Numbered from the stretch's first letter, positions 24,991 to 39,146 are shown. The stretch: 64,000 nucleotides of DNA from Hyalella azteca (GCF_000764305.2 NW_025946979.1:1-64000); one strand, 5' to 3'. Translations and numbers: made by a program. The notes: generated by a model not told the origin, from the sequence alone.

Positions 24991-25439
24991 GTTTAACGGC
25001 GATTTTTCAACAATGTAGTATTATAACATTGTGATACTGTTGACTAGATATGAGAAGAATCAAGTTCGTGGTAATCGACTTGGAATGTTGAAGACCATGA
25101 CAATTTCCTATTTGTTTCCGCGTAGTATTAAATTGAGTCTCATCGAACCAGATTTGATGAAAACTATTACATAGCGTTTTGAAGAAAACAATAAATCGCA
25201 CAAATTTAATAATATACTCTAAGGATAAATGCCGATTTATATGAAAATTTTTGAGTTATTTCTAATTTTTGTCAACAAGTTACAGACTGCACGTTCTTGA
25301 CATACGCTAAATTCTTCATAAAAGAATGTTGCTTAATGAAAGATTTATTCATTTCGCGCTATGAACACTTGAAGTAGGATTAATCAAAGCAGTTGCACGT
25401 TTCTTAAAATCATAAATATTCCCCTGAATAAAAACCAAC

Positions 25440-25650
25440 CATGCTTTAAACGTCAAAAATCTGCAAAATACTCCAGAAACAACAAATTGCTTAAAAAATC
25501 TGCACAATGCTTTAGAAAGAACAAAATGCTTCCGAAATTACAAAATGCTTCAGAAATAACAAAATGCTTCAGAAATTATAAAATGCTTCAAAAATAACAA
25601 AATGCTTCAGAAATTACCAACTGCTTCAGAAATAACAAAATGCTTCAGGA
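25440..25650. repeat. ~19 bp tandem repeat
   Basis: Units of AACAAAATGCTTCAGAAAT, about nine imperfect copies. Confidence 0.8.
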
Positions 25651-25752
25651 ATATTTTCCTCAACAACGACTGCTCTTGTGATTCCGTACCTTAAATCCCG
25701 ACGGTGGACCCAGCCAACGTTCGGGCAGCCATGCGTCGGAGAGGCTATATGT

Positions 25753-25778
25753 CAGGTTGTCTATTCTGTGACAACCTG
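25753..25778. other. Perfect 9 bp stem-loop
   Basis: CAGGTTGTC and GACAACCTG around an 8-base loop. Confidence 0.7.
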
Positions 25779-25959
25779 ATGTATGTTCGTCTATCCATTT
25801 ATCGGTGAGACGATTTGTTTTAGGTATTACTGAGGGTTTCCAGAGTTCTTATTATTGTCTTTATGCTATAGCAGGAGAATGATGAGAGTGTCAACTATAT
25901 ATTAGTAATAATTAAATGTAGAAGTACAGATGATACAGGAGTGTACTGGAGGGACGATG

Positions 25960-26160
25960 AGTTACTATTGCAGTAGTTGAGAAGGTAGAGTTAACGGTCT
26001 CAAATAAGACGAGTGAGTGTCGAGTCGAAAGACGTAATGGATGAGTGTCGTAATGAGTGAAAGACGTAATGAGTGAAAGAGGAGTAAGTGTCGAGTCGAA
26101 AGATATAATGAGTGAGTGTCGTAATGAGTGAAAGACGAGCGAGTGTCGAGTCAAAAAACG
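25960..26160. repeat. Degenerate GAGTGTCGTAATGAGTGAAA repeat
   Basis: Interleaved GTGTCGAGTCGAAAGA and GTAATGAGTGAAAGACG units, about six copies. Confidence 0.75.
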
Positions 26161-27169
26161 GCTGCGAATAGACTGCAGCTATAAGAAGCTGTGCCTATGA
26201 CTGTCTAGTGGTGAGGTTGAAAAGATTATATAGACGCTTACGACAATGACGTCACGGAAGGTTACGTGAGAGATACTACTAACAGCAAGTCAAGTCGCCT
26301 GAAATATATGTATAACAGTAATAATAATTAGCATACGCCTAGTAATAAAACTCCATGGAGTCGAGCTTGGATTGAGGGGCAAAGCAGCGACGGAGTCACA
26401 TATGAACGCGACTGGATGCGGGGCTCGTAATTGAGATGCAGCGAGCAGCGCACATTATAATGTCAATGGGACTGCCGAGCCTGCGACTCACGACATGGTG
26501 ACAGCATGCGACGGCAAAAATTAAAAGGGACAATAATTATAAATACGATCACAGGAAATGTAGGATGGGAGAAAAAGTTATTTTTTTCGTAAAGTTAAAT
26601 TTAAATTTTTTACTTAAAAATTTGTACCTAATAATTTACACGCATATAGGTCCACTTTATAATTTTTTAAATGCTGGGATACGAAACTTGAGACGTTCCG
26701 TGGGCCAAAATCAGATCAGATTGAAGTATTTTGAAGAAAATCGGCAAGATTGTATTTTACAAACAAAGAATTTACCCGAAGCTTTGGCGAAGTCAAATAA
26801 ATTCGTATTTTTCGGAAAACTTCATAGTTCGTTGTAATTTTAAAATACTTGTAAAATCTGTCCCGATACCCGCTTATATACCGTGCGGCTTGAGAATAGT
26901 TTATTACAAGAAATCATTTTAAAAACTTGAACGAGTTTCCAACGTGAACTACAGCAATCTTTTCACTGACCTCGTGAGCAGTTTTCTTTGAAAAGCTTCA
27001 TCCCGAAATTCCTTGCACTAAACTTTTCTGCCGCCTCGCGACTTTAAAGTTTCTTTCAATGAAGCATCTAACAGGAGTTTTCATTCCCTCCGAGTAACCT
27101 CATGAATAATTTAGCCCAGTAGCTTCGCAGCCAAGATTCTAAACATGAGTGAAGGAAAGAGCTCTGAAC

Positions 27170-27275
27170 AGAGCAGCGTGATTCATAGAGTCTCCTGACT
27201 CACGATTCGAGCTCTGAACAATGACGCGTGATTCAGAGAGACTCGATCTTGGCTCATGAGTCGAGCTCTCTGATC
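27170..27275. repeat. Local ~55 bp duplication
   Basis: GAGCTCTGAACA(G/A) followed by GTGATTCA(T/G)AGAG(T/A)CTC recurs two to three times with drift. Confidence 0.55.
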
Positions 27276-27829
27276 GGCCCTGAACAATGATGAAGACACA
27301 GATAATAATACATCAATAACATGGCAAGAAACCATTGGTTTACTCGCATGAAATGAGCTATCGTTCGTGAAGAGAAAATCAACTGGTGAGACACCATTTA
27401 AGCATTTTTAGACAGATTTATTTCCTTTTATAAAATTATTATCAAACAAAATTTCATAGGATTTTGTACGGGACTAAAAACATTTTTCACGATCTTGATA
27501 TTGTTACCCTGTTGATGTGCCAGGAAGATTGAGGCAATTGCAGTCCAAAAAACTGGAATGCAAAAAGCAGATATCTTAATAATGTTGCATTCGACATCCA
27601 AAAAACATCACAATAAAGCTAGGTTCCTTTGACGATGCTGGTGAGAGGAGAACGCTCATGGATAATCGTCCGCACGAAGTAAAGAATCGGTTTCCTTTGA
27701 TCCAAACGCGCGTGCCGCCATCGCAAGAAACCTTCCACGACTCGATAAATCCGATGGCAATAGTAAGATTTACAGTTGGGTGGTCCGAAGAGATTTTATA
27801 GTAAAATGGGCGACCATGCAAATAAAAAA

Positions 27830-28075
27830 AACGGGAAGAAATAACATAACAACAGTGAAGAAATAAATAACATGACAACAGCGAAGAAAGAAATAGCATG
27901 TCAACAGTGAAGATAGAAATAGCATGTCATCAGTGAAAGATATAGCATGACAACACTGAAGAAAGAAATAACATGACAACACTGAAGAAAGAAATAGCAT
28001 GGCAACAGTAAACGAAATAAATAGCATGTCAACAGCGAATGAAGAAATAGCAGGACAACAGTGGATAAAGAAATA
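27830..28075. repeat. ~30 bp tandem repeat, ~8 units
   Basis: Units of AGCATGACAACAGTGAAGAA followed by AGAAAT. Confidence 0.85.
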
Positions 28076-28984
28076 TTATTTCAAATAGATACAAGATCGA
28101 TGAAGTGATCAAAAATTATTGCTCATCCATTATTAAAGTGTAAATTACACTTAAAATTTTCCAACGAAACATTGTCTTCAAACGGAGACGAACATGGTTA
28201 TTCGTATAAAAATATTTATATTGACCTAGCAATAAAACTCTTGACACATACCGTATACATCAAAATGCGACGTATATTAAGGACGAGGATGCCTTCACAG
28301 AATAAAAATGAATTCTTTTTCCTAATTTTTCACATGAATCAATGAATATAAATTAAATCAATTCATTTAAATAGTTCGTTTCCCTCGAAAAACATTTGCA
28401 TTGCGATCTCGGCAAATCACGCGAATAAAATATAAACAAATAAAATGGCGATGAATATAGAACTTGTAGAACATTATTTTTATTCAAAAGTAATGGTGAG
28501 TGCTCCATGAAATGCCCAGCACTTCAGAAAAATAAACTTTGTTTTTAGTTTACAATAAAACACGGCAATTGATCTCGTAATTGGCGTGACCAGCAACTCT
28601 GCTAACGAGCTCGATGTTGTCGGACAATCACTGCACAAACGTCCATGTCATAGCCGAGTTCAAATTCTCGCTTAAGTTGCTGAGAGCTCCAGTTGATTGT
28701 CAAACTTTTCATTGAATCTTCTTGAATAAATAATGTTCCATGATGAACCATCATGCAATAATAGAGAACAATGCAAGCAAGGTCAGCATTGATCACCTTG
28801 CCTGCAGCAGCACGACAGCTGCAGCATTGATTTCATGCTGGAGCTGCAGCCGTATACGTGACAGCGACGCAGTGATATCGTCATGGATAATTAATTGCAA
28901 TGTTGAATGATTCAACACTAGCTCCGCATACACTGACGTGACATTGAGCAAGTGCATCAACTAGCATGCGTTTGATACCGACAA

Positions 28985-29635
28985 GTAGCTGGAGATCATA
29001 CAGACATGGCAACTCATACAGACATGCGTTGTTACAGACATGCAACATCAAAAATACATGTTTCACACAGACACGTGTTGCTAAAAACAAACTACATCAT
29101 ACATACAGACATGCGTTACTACAGACATTCTATATAATACAGACAAGCTACATCATGCATACAGACATGCTACATCACTCAGACATGTTTCACATAGACA
29201 TGCTACGCACAGACATGTGTTACTGCAGACATACATAGAATAGAATAGAAGTGTCGGCGTGAAAATAATAGGCCCATGGCCTGTTGCCGATTCCTGAACT
29301 TTTCGTGACTTGATTCACAAGGGATCCGGCTTTTGGAACCGCCCGATCTTTCCATAGCTGACGATTGATTGAAATAGTTGCTGGACTTATTGCCTGATCC
29401 GTAATTTGCTAGGCATTTTAAGACTGAACATATGCTCCTGCATAGCTTCGTCTAGTCTGTTTTTGAAGATGTTTTTAACTCAGACATACTTCATACATAC
29501 ATGCTGTGTCGTACAGACATGTTTCAGACAGACATGTGTTGCTACAGACATGTTAAATTATACAGACATGTTATATCGTACAGACATTTGTTGCTATACA
29601 GACATGCAAAATCATACAGGCTTTTGTTACTACGC
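28985..29635. repeat. CAGACATG-rich minisatellite interrupted by a LINE fragment
   Basis: ACAGACATG recurs every ~15-25 bases from 28985 to 29235 and again from 29480 to 29635. The ~245 bp between is a separate insertion. Confidence 0.75.
29236..29478 (-). mobile_element. Non-LTR retrotransposon 3' end fragment
   Basis: The minus strand reads KNIFKNRLDEAMQEHMF, resembling the FKNRLD C-terminal signature of CR1-like reverse-transcriptase polyproteins, then decayed coding and 3' UTR sequence, then a (TTCTA)n tail. It is inserted within the CAGACATG array. Confidence 0.4.
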
Positions 29636-29944
29636 TAACCCTACAACTATAAGAGTCCAGCAGATTAGCCATAGCCAGCAGCAGTCCAGCAGAGAGAGCA
29701 GACAGCCATGCGGCGCATTAGCGAGAAGAAGGCAAGAGCTTTTATGAGCAACAGCGGACTGCAGGGTCTATTTCGGACCATGCCATTACAGAGGCTTTAT
29801 GTGAGTGTAGGCTTACTTGAATGTTATGTTGCTGGTACGAGGAACGATCTAATGCCTTGTGGAGAACATGGACAAGTTGCTTTATCAAGGGGAACAACGT
29901 AGCGTTATTCCCCTTGAGGGATACATCATTTGATCGATGGTTGA

Positions 29945-30510
29945 CCGTAATAGCAGTAGGTAAGTAACGAAGAGGCAGACGTACAAGAGTAACTGTAACG
30001 GACAGATCAGAAGTAACGAGGAGGCAGACGTACATGAGTAACAGTAACGGACAGATGATCAGAAGTAACGAGGAGGCAGACGTACATGAGTAACAGTAAC
30101 GGACAGATCAGAAGTAACGAGGAGGCAGACGTACATGAGTAACAGTAGGTAACGGACAGATCAGAAGTAACGAGGAGGCAGACGTACAAGAGTAACTGTA
30201 ACGGATAGATCAGAAGTAACGAGGAGGCAGACGTACAAGAGTAACTGTAACGGACAGATCAGAAGTAACGAGGAGGCAGACGTACGAGAGTAACTGTAAC
30301 GGACAGATCAGAAGTAACGAGGAGGCAGACGTAAGAGTAACTGTAACGGACAGATCAGAAGTAACGAGGCAGACGTACGAGAGTAAATGTAACGGCCAGA
30401 TCAGAAGTAACGAGGAGGCAGACGTACGAGCTAGAGTAACTGTAACGGACAGATCAGAAGTAACGAGGAGGCAGACGTACAAGAGTAACTGTAACGGACA
30501 GATCAGCTCG
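29945..30510. repeat. 49 bp minisatellite, ~11 units
   Basis: Units contain AAGTAACGAGGAGGCAGACG, then TAC(A/G)(A/T)GAGTAAC, then (T/A)GTAACGGACAGATCAG. Length variants occur (units shortened or lengthened by a few bases). Confidence 0.9.
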
Positions 30511-31189
30511 CTGCCCAACGTCCATATCTGGAAACCAGTCTCTCAGGAGCTAAGAAACCAACACGTGATCCCAGAGCTCTTTAAACAGCGGCACATCTGT
30601 GTATTTGTTACCGGTAACTGGTATTGAGTATTGAACCACCAACTACCACCAACTGTATTGAGTGTTAACCCTCTAGCACCAGGGTTACTAACAGGTAACC
30701 ACCATCATAGGCTCATTAGAAATGCAGAAATATCTACAGTAGTATACAATAAAAGCCCAATTCAATCAAGAACAAAGCGATGAAGCGAAGTAAAGCACAA
30801 TAAACGAAGCAGAGCATCTAATTCATTATATACTACTTGCGTGACGATATCAAGCTACAGTAGTTATAAACTTAATGTACCCCAATTCCTTTCTTGAACT
30901 TTCACGAATACAAGTTTTACGGTCGACGTAATCTTACGTAGCCGAATTTAATTCACCATGAAAGACCCGTGATGTTGTGCCATTTTCAAAGACGTGTTAT
31001 TATTGTTTAATAATCTTAGACGCGTGGAGTCTGGACTTCTTTGATGTAACTGGGCAAATTGCATCGCAACGCATAGAAATGAAGCCCAGAGGTCAGGAAA
31101 TGTAGCTATAGGGCATAACACAGCTCGTTTAATTACATAGCTAATCATAGGAGCAGAGGCCCGCGGGCTGGCTTTTGATGAGAACAGCA

Positions 31190-31660
31190 TAAAGCTAGAA
31201 CCTCATTATGATGGGAATAGAGGGTAGTATAGCATGTAGCTAGAACCTCATTATGATGGGAATAGAGGGTAATGTACCGTATCATGTTGCTAGAACCTCA
31301 TTATGATGGGTTTAGAGTGTAGTGTATCATGTTGCTAGAACCTCATTATGATGGTAATAGAGTGTAGTGTATCATGTTGCTAGAACCTCATTATGATGGG
31401 AATAGAGTGTAGTGTATCATGTTGCTAGAACCTCATTATGATGGGAATAGAGGGTAGTGTATCATGTAGCTAGAACCTCATTATGATGGAAATAGAGGGT
31501 AGTGTATCATGTAGCTAGAACCTCATTATGATGGAAATAGAGCGTAGTGTATCATGTAGCTAGAACCTCTTTATGATGGGAATAGAGGGTAGTATAACAT
31601 GTGACTATATAGAACATCATTATGATAGGAATAGAGTGTGGCACAGCATAAAGCTAAAGC
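31190..31660. repeat. ~45 bp minisatellite, ~10 units
   Basis: Units contain CTAGAACCTCATTATGATGG followed by GAATAGAG(G/T)GTAGTGTATCATG. Confidence 0.9.
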
Positions 31661-31884
31661 TCATTATGAAAAGAATATCATACGAAAATAGAGTGCGCAC
31701 ATTACACGCATCATGTCGCCTCTTAACTCGATTAAGAGTTAACTTAATACTACTAAAAGAAGAGCTAGTGTGGTACAATAGCCAACAGTATACCGCACTG
31801 GACTTGTCCAAGTCATGAAAGTGCAAGATAAAAAATTTCAACTTAAAACCAACAAGGTATCAGTGTACAAATAAAAGAAAGTGT

Positions 31885-32350
31885 TAACTGGGGATCAGCA
31901 GTATCCTGCTGCAGCTGTAGGCGTGGCAGCCATGGGGTTTAATATATTGACCACTCTGTTACCGCGTGCCAGGACCGTCATATGTGTTATATGCATGTGG
32001 ATAATCTTCAAGTTGAAATGAGAGTCCACGCCCTCCCCGTAGCCTGCATGGGTGTGGCTAAATAAGGTAGAAGTAAAGAGTCCAGATTGGGTAGAGGGTC
32101 AGGCTCGGAATTGCTTCCCTCGAGAGCCGTCTAATGAGACCCTACAGAGGGCAAGCCCAATCGGGGGCTCCCTAATCCGACCCTATGTTGGATAAGCCCA
32201 CTTCAGGGCTAGCTCATCCGACCTAAATTAGGGCAAGCTTGCATGCGAGGATGCAAATACCGCTGCTGCAGTCGGCCGCAAGGTCCTCATGGACCATCTA
32301 TGCTTTAATGAGAGTATATATTATTACTATGATAAAAATATTATTATTAT
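31885..32350. repeat. Unclassified GC-richer block ending in an ATT-rich tail
   Basis: Contains three diverged ~33 bp units around TAATCCGACCCT...GGCAAGCCCA (32130-32240) and ends with (ATT)n after 32315. This fits a non-LTR retrotransposon 3' UTR, but no coding part was recognised. Confidence 0.35.
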
Positions 32351-32449
32351 TAACACGTCAAGTGCGGCACAACCCACCAGTAGGTCGTACCATCGGCATG
32401 AAATACGCCCTGAATACGACATTGCCGCACTTACCGTATTAAAAAAGAA

Positions 32450-34030
32450 AAGCATGAATATATGAAGAAATAGTCGTACAGAATGAATCATATAAATATG
32501 ACTAAATTACATAGATAGTAAACGCATCATGGAGAAGATATATCTAAAATCATAATGATAGGAGATAATTTCGTTAGCTCATTATTAGGAACTGCAGTGT
32601 CAAGCTTTAGTTTAGGCGGTCGCCGGTCAACTATAAAAGCAATTAATTAGTGTTTGTAGTCGCATTTGAAACGGTAAGGATGTATTTTGTAACGATCAAC
32701 TTTATGAGTCCATCCCCATGAGTCTATCTGAGTATATCAGAAATTATAGTTAATCTTTTCTATCCTGAAACCTGCTTATGCAGATAAAATACTGAAAGGA
32801 TTATATATATGAAACGCGCCGATAAGCTGCTGATAAGCAAGATATCGGAATGTAGTCATGGTGTCGTCAGAAGGCGCATTAACTTCTGCTCCGAGCGTAG
32901 GCAAATTTCCTACATATCGCAGATGTCTAAAGTTAAAAGTTATATAGACACATTCTAACGGCAGCTATGCATGGTTGGTCGTACATGGTCTGAAAAAGGT
33001 GATGATTTAGAAAAGACTTTGGCAACGGCACGCAGCTTTCTGCCAAATAGCTCGGGAAAATTCCAGTCACGTTCTTAGTAACAGCATAATTTGTGAAAAT
33101 GACATCAAATACTTCAATGGAAGGCAATTGCGTTCCCTCTAAACGTCACTTAACATAATGGCGCTAGCATTAGCGTTTCGTCTTTTATTTTAATTTGAGA
33201 CGATTGCATGACCATTGTTATTCTTTGTACAGTACTTAAATTGCTAATGTCCGTCTTTCAACTGACAGTAAGGTCATACAAAGCTGGACCACGCTCAATT
33301 CTAAGCAGCTGACTCATAGAAACTGCATCATCGACACGCGCAGACGCTAAATATCACGACCTTTGAAACGCGTACGGCTCTTGTTAGGCGATACGTTATG
33401 ATACGTTACGACAGAAAGGTTCAACTGCAATGTTATTCTCCCAGCTATATATCGCCAAGTCTGTTATTTAATGTCGCTGCCAATTTGCGTTGGCAGCTGA
33501 ATATATGTTATGAAATCAGTCATTAATAATCCAGGCTTTACTTGTTAATCCTTAATACGCGCGTTCTCGATTACTTCGTTATCTCTTATGGCATGTCTCG
33601 TTTTATAACTGTCCTAGCGTTTCATAATATCCGATAAAAATTTTAAATTCCGGAACAAAGTAAATGCCCGGATTTAAAGAATTACTCCCAGACAATTTTG
33701 TCCTTAGTTTCGTTTTTTCCGGTCCGTTTATCGCCACGTCTCGTGTTCCCGGTTAATCTAAAAAACTATTCCTGGATTCAAAGGTTTATCAGACCCACAA
33801 CTGTGGCACCGTATAGAGACGCTGGTAAGCCGCAAGCGAGATCAGATATGAAGCCAGAACAAAGCCAAGCATTGTTGCCGGGTCCACCAGCGCGATGCAT
33901 GAATAGCAAACAAGCTCTATTTGTATGAAGGATATTCCCTGCATTCGCCAACACTGGCACGCATCAGCTTTGTCTTAACGACTACTGCGTTTGCATGGAT
34001 GCGTGTCTATTACAACTGCAGCGCCGTAGA
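32450..34030. other. Stretch with no recognised gene
   Basis: Nothing convincing on either strand. Confidence 0.45.
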
Positions 34031-34067
34031 CATGAAGTTGATCGGTGGGAACGATGGTGCAGTAGGA

Positions 34068-34147
34068 ATGCTGGAGCAGAGTGAATGCTGGAGCAGTGTG
34101 AATGCTGGAGCAGTGGGAATGCTGGAGCAGTGGGAATGCTGGAGCAG
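34068..34147. repeat. 17 bp tandem repeat, ~4.5 units
   Basis: Units of GGAATGCTGGAGCAGTG. Confidence 0.85.
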
Positions 34148-34499
34148 AGATCGTACAGAAGCAAAATGCTGTCAGGAGATAGTGCAGGGGAATGCAAGTT
34201 GCCCTGCAGCGTGTTGACTTTGCAATCGACGCGCCGATCACAACTCTGGTGATCTGTGGGACTGCAATTTCGAACTGTCTTCTTGAGTTCTGATGAGAAA
34301 TAAAAAAATACACAGATATCTACAAACTATCAATATTCTATGGAATTTCTCTCACTTTGAAAATATTTTTCGCATTCATCAATTAATGCGGCATTCATCA
34401 ATGTTTTGCGAACCTGACTACGAGTGTGCATGTAAAAGCAAAGCAAGATGAACAAAACTAAGTGCAAATAAAAGTATTGAATGGAGCACTGCGCTGCAC

Positions 34500-34578
34500 T
34501 GTTACACACGCACACATAAGCACGCACACGAACACTCACACACGCATTCACACGAACACACGCACACACACACACCTG
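34500..34578. repeat. CA-rich microsatellite
   Basis: Imperfect ACACGCACACA tract ending in (CA)n. Confidence 0.85.
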
Positions 34579-36942
34579 AGTTGGACCGCTACACAGGTGA
34601 GCTGACCAAACTTCTGACTCATTCGGCCCCCGACGAGTTCCCGAGGACAACAGGAGCAACGACAACAAAAATGATCACACTTTATATCGTATTATAAATG
34701 TTTTCATTAGACAAAGTATAACCAACATTTATAAGAATGATAACGATGTATATACTTTTTTTGCGTGTTTCCAGTATTGATGTATTCATGATCGGCACTT
34801 TCTTAATGAAAAAATGAGCGAAGTGTTGTTCCAATTCCAGTAGTGGTGCCTGGAGCTAAATAAATGCGCGCACAAACAGGCACATTTACACCAAGCAACA
34901 ATAAAGGCTCGCTCCATTTTAACGTCGAGGAAATTTCCAAATGAACCGAGTGTTCAAAATAGCCTCATTTGCACGTAAAATAGACGCAATTTTGGAGATT
35001 TGGACAATTCTGCGAAATTCCTGCTTTCCCCGAAGCGACAAAACGAACACAAAGATTTAAAAGCTCAAGTTTCGAGCAGTCGAAAATGCTTTACACTGAT
35101 TAAGGTTGAATGTTTTATATTAAATAAATTGTCTCATGAACAGTGAATTCGTGGCTTGGGAAAGTTTTTACCTACATAAACACATCTTACATAATTTTAT
35201 TCGGATAGTAATTATTTGAAATTGCCATTATGAGACTCGAAATTATGAGACTCGAAAATCAGCTTCGTTCGCTGATCTTGATGTAGTGTAGGTAATTCGC
35301 TAAATTATTATCACTAAATTACGCGTGCGACCACATTATGTTCATTAGACGGAAATGCGAACTTAATTATAAGCTAAAATCTTTCGCTCTTAAATTGCCT
35401 CATTGTGAATATAAAAACTGACCACGAACTGTTAAAATTGACTGGAGTAATAAAATTATAAATTATCATTATAAACGAAGTCAAATTGATTTTTGCGTCA
35501 CAAATCCTAATTTCATCAAATATCCACAACACAAGTTCGAGAGAAAAGCAACGTTCAACTCAATAAACGCGTTAACATATCAAATCGCGTCAGCTTTCTT
35601 CGTGAACGCGGAGCGAAATAATCTCCGTCTCGTCTTATCACGGATAGCACTAAATCTTTTACTGCCGGAAACCGGAGTAAAAAGTTCAAACAATACTTGA
35701 ACAAGATCCTAAAAACAGAGTTAACTTAAAAAACGCTGTCAAGTCTACACACTCGACATAGTTTCCATCTCCGGCAGTCATCCACTAACAGCAGACGGCG
35801 GCTCTCCTTGGAAAACTTTGAAGAAGCTTAGAAAAAAATTGGGAAGTGAAGAGAACAATTTTTGCTACAATACCGTGGAGCTGCACATTCCGTCTTAGTT
35901 TAGTACGGATATAAAGACTCGAAGCGAGAAACTCTGGATCATAAGGACACACATGTAAACGTGGAAAATAAGACCTCTAACTTTCCATGTCCATTGGTAC
36001 TTCTGGACGTTTTGCTAATCTCACGGTAAATCTGAGGTCATTCTTTAAAGTAAAAAACGACATTTTTTTCATTATTTCTAGTGGTTAATATGCAGTGTTT
36101 ACAAGTAAAAAGTTCTGCTGTTGAGCAATTAGTTCAGTACATACCAAAGCTGCGTAGCTTTTAAGCATCACATGTTCTGATATTACATGTATACTCAAAC
36201 TTCGTTGGCATATCAAAGCTATGTTTTTTAAAGATTAATTTCATCGTTACAATAATACCTATAATCAACGACGTAAGAAGCCGTCTTCGAACAACCTTCT
36301 TTCAAAACAAAAAAATGCCATTCTAATTTTCTTATATAAAGAAAAATACCATTCGAATTTCCATGTATAAAGAAATGGGGATAGACAATGAAATCATGCA
36401 TGTTTTGGATTAAGCAAGCAAGCGTCGAGAACACAAGTCGCGTCTTTATAGTCGCGCAGCAACGGGTGACGTGGCAGTTCCAGTGGCGCCGCCAGCCTGT
36501 CGACGGAAGCCCCAACAAATTCATCCAATTTAGATCCCGGAGAGGGGAAGAGGGAAGAAATAGAATAAAGCATAAAGAAAACGAGAAGGATTAGTGAAGA
36601 CAAAGCTAGCAAGGAACTGTTTCGTGCCTTTTAGCAGACTAGATATTCATTTATTAACTAACACGTGCCCTAACGCGCCTATAAACGAAGGCTTTTAGTG
36701 TAGAGGAGATAAATAAGCACGTGAAAGTCATTATTAAAGACACAAGTTCATTCGAAGAGTTATAACTCATAATCATTTAAGTTACTATTATATTGAGAAG
36801 CCATGATCAAATAAAATTTACAATATATAGCAAAGCGCAGAAGCCTGGCTTCCAACTGTTGCGCATACATGGACATGAGTCACACGCATGAACCAGCTAC
36901 ACGCTCAAGCTCCAGCCAGAAACGTGTTCATTAACCAGCGAC

Positions 36943-36979
36943 ACGTTCATGAACAACCGACACGTTTGTTCATGAACGT
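36943..36979. other. Perfect 14 bp inverted repeat inside a TTCATGAAC array
   Basis: ACGTTCATGAACAA and TTGTTCATGAACGT separated by 9 bases. The surrounding 36900-37030 has repeated GTTCATGAAC motifs, each itself palindromic. Confidence 0.75.
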
Positions 36980-38514
36980 GGCATGTTCATGAACCATTGA
37001 CCCGCTCATGAATCAGCGACAGGTTCATGAGAATCAATTGAAGGGCATGAGTCACTCTCAGTCATGTGAAAAATTCAGACAATGAAGTTGAGTCACTCCA
37101 GCCTCTATAATCATAAGAAACATTAACTGAGTTTCTTCATTTGAACTACAGCAGCTGTTTTTTTATTACTTCTTAAAAGAAAAGCAGCTGTGGAGTATGA
37201 GCCACTTTAGTCACAACTTTCACAAGAGGCAAGAAGCTGATGAGCACCTGTCACTGAACTGAGTTTAGGCTTAGATCCTATCCCCAGCGGCCGAATTCTA
37301 TTACCTTGCTCGCACGATGAGGAAAACTCCATATTTTCCGAGCTATCAAGATATTCATGTTTTGGGGGAGAGAAATTTGGTGATGTTCGAGAGCATGAGG
37401 GTGGAAGTTTTTAGCGGGAATCTTATACGCCCAAAATATTATTTGTCTCATGAAAGACTTCATTTTCAAGTAGATTTAAATTTGTATTAAAGCTTTAACG
37501 CAGTTATGTCAAACGATAGAAATGATCATTGCATGGCACAACTCACAAGCAAATATTTTAATTTTTAATACGTATAAAGCATGCAATAAAGCCTTGCCGC
37601 CTTGGTTCCCGTAAGTATATAAAGTTAATTAATTACGACTCATTCCTTCACTGGGCGTATTTTTTTCATTTTACGGTTGTACGTCCATAGAGACCGAGTT
37701 TCTTTGCAATGCGAGTGCTCATTACAAATTGCAATCTTCATAATTTCATACTACCGGACGCAACAAACAAAGTTTATAATCCAGGGAAGAGGCGAGGTTA
37801 CCCCTCTACGCCTCCGCCCTTTGACTTCCTGGCTCGAGCAACGTTCCAGCCGAGCCGTTATCCATCCATGAGAAACCATTTACCGCTTTCTTTTGCGACA
37901 ATACCTCGAAAGTCATCGTAAAATTCTTACCATTGTATACATATTGTTATTTTACCTCATCCATGCCTTCACCGTATCACAATATATACAATTATAATCA
38001 CATAATTGTAACACGAAAGACTTAAAAGCTGTAATGGTTGTGGTAACTGAGAAACGACAGCGTGGTCTGGCACAGATTCACGGCACTGAACGGAGCGTCG
38101 CAGCACCACACCACTTCAATGTTAGATCAGCACTGGCTTCTTTGACTGAGCGTCGTGAGCGACCGAATCGGACCGATGCGATCCGATGAGACCGAGTCGG
38201 AATGAAAGATTCATTCCTTATGTTGCTTGTCGGTTCACGGCGAGCGATTAATTTTACGCAATTATTCTGCTATTAGGCAATTCCTATTCTAAAAACGTAT
38301 ATTCGACAAGAATTCGTTCTGAAAAGTATCCATAACAAAAAATATCGATTTCATCTCGAAATTTGCATCTTAATTACCAGAAGCGTTGCCGGTTGCACGC
38401 ATGAGTTTCTCTCACGTCTGGTTCATACTTCTTACATAATGAGACGCATGCACGCTTTAGATTTACCAGGAGCAGAATGCATGCGTTTCTCTCTTGCGCT
38501 AGGAAAACGTGCGT

Positions 38515-38610
38515 TATCCTAGCAGCGTTACATGTGCGTAAGTTCAGCAGCGTTACATGTGCGTAAGCTCAGCAGCGTTGCATGTGCGTTTCCGCAGCAG
38601 CGTCCCATGA
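38515..38610. repeat. 29 bp tandem repeat, 3 units
   Basis: AGCAGCGTTACATGTGCGTA units followed by AG(T/C)TC. The sequence beyond (to ~38840) is more GC-rich and open on both strands, but no family was recognised. Confidence 0.8.
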
Positions 38611-39146
38611 GAGGTCTTCCAGAAACGTTGCAGGTACGGTCATCCTCTTGCTCGCTGCGTCTGGCAGGCCGTCAGTTCGCGCCAGTATTGCGACCGATCC
38701 AGGCCTGAAATTCGCGGGAACTAACATGGCGCTCGAGGATTGGGGCTTGCTGCTCAGGATAGACTGGACCAGAAATATTTTTGCAAATATGGGACATCGT
38801 AATGTTTTTCTGTGAATTTTGTCTCTCGTCCGGCAGCCCAAGTCGAGGCCTTTGACATCGATAAACAAATACTGAATTTGTGCGATAATGGAATGAGTGA
38901 GGCACTACAATCAATATAGCCTAAAGCAAAGATTTCAATTGGTTTCTGACTTTAATCAATGAAGGGCAGTGGTTTTGATCGTTTTTTTCACTATAAGTAC
39001 TATAAAAGTGTTTTAATTGGTTTCTGAAATAAGCTGTAGTTGCGTAATGTAGCGTGGCGTTATCAAACAAACTAATTCCTTTCGATACGAGGATGATTTC
39101 TTATGAATCTAAAGCTCGGTAGAAAGAATGTACAACAAAATTCTGT

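Noticed and set aside
29945..31660. CRISPR-like regular repeats
   Set aside because: Units are directly adjacent with no unique spacers, in a eukaryotic context; ordinary minisatellites.
36380..36610. GC-richer patch with open frames on both strands
   Set aside because: No splice logic or protein family recognised; frames on both strands mirror each other.
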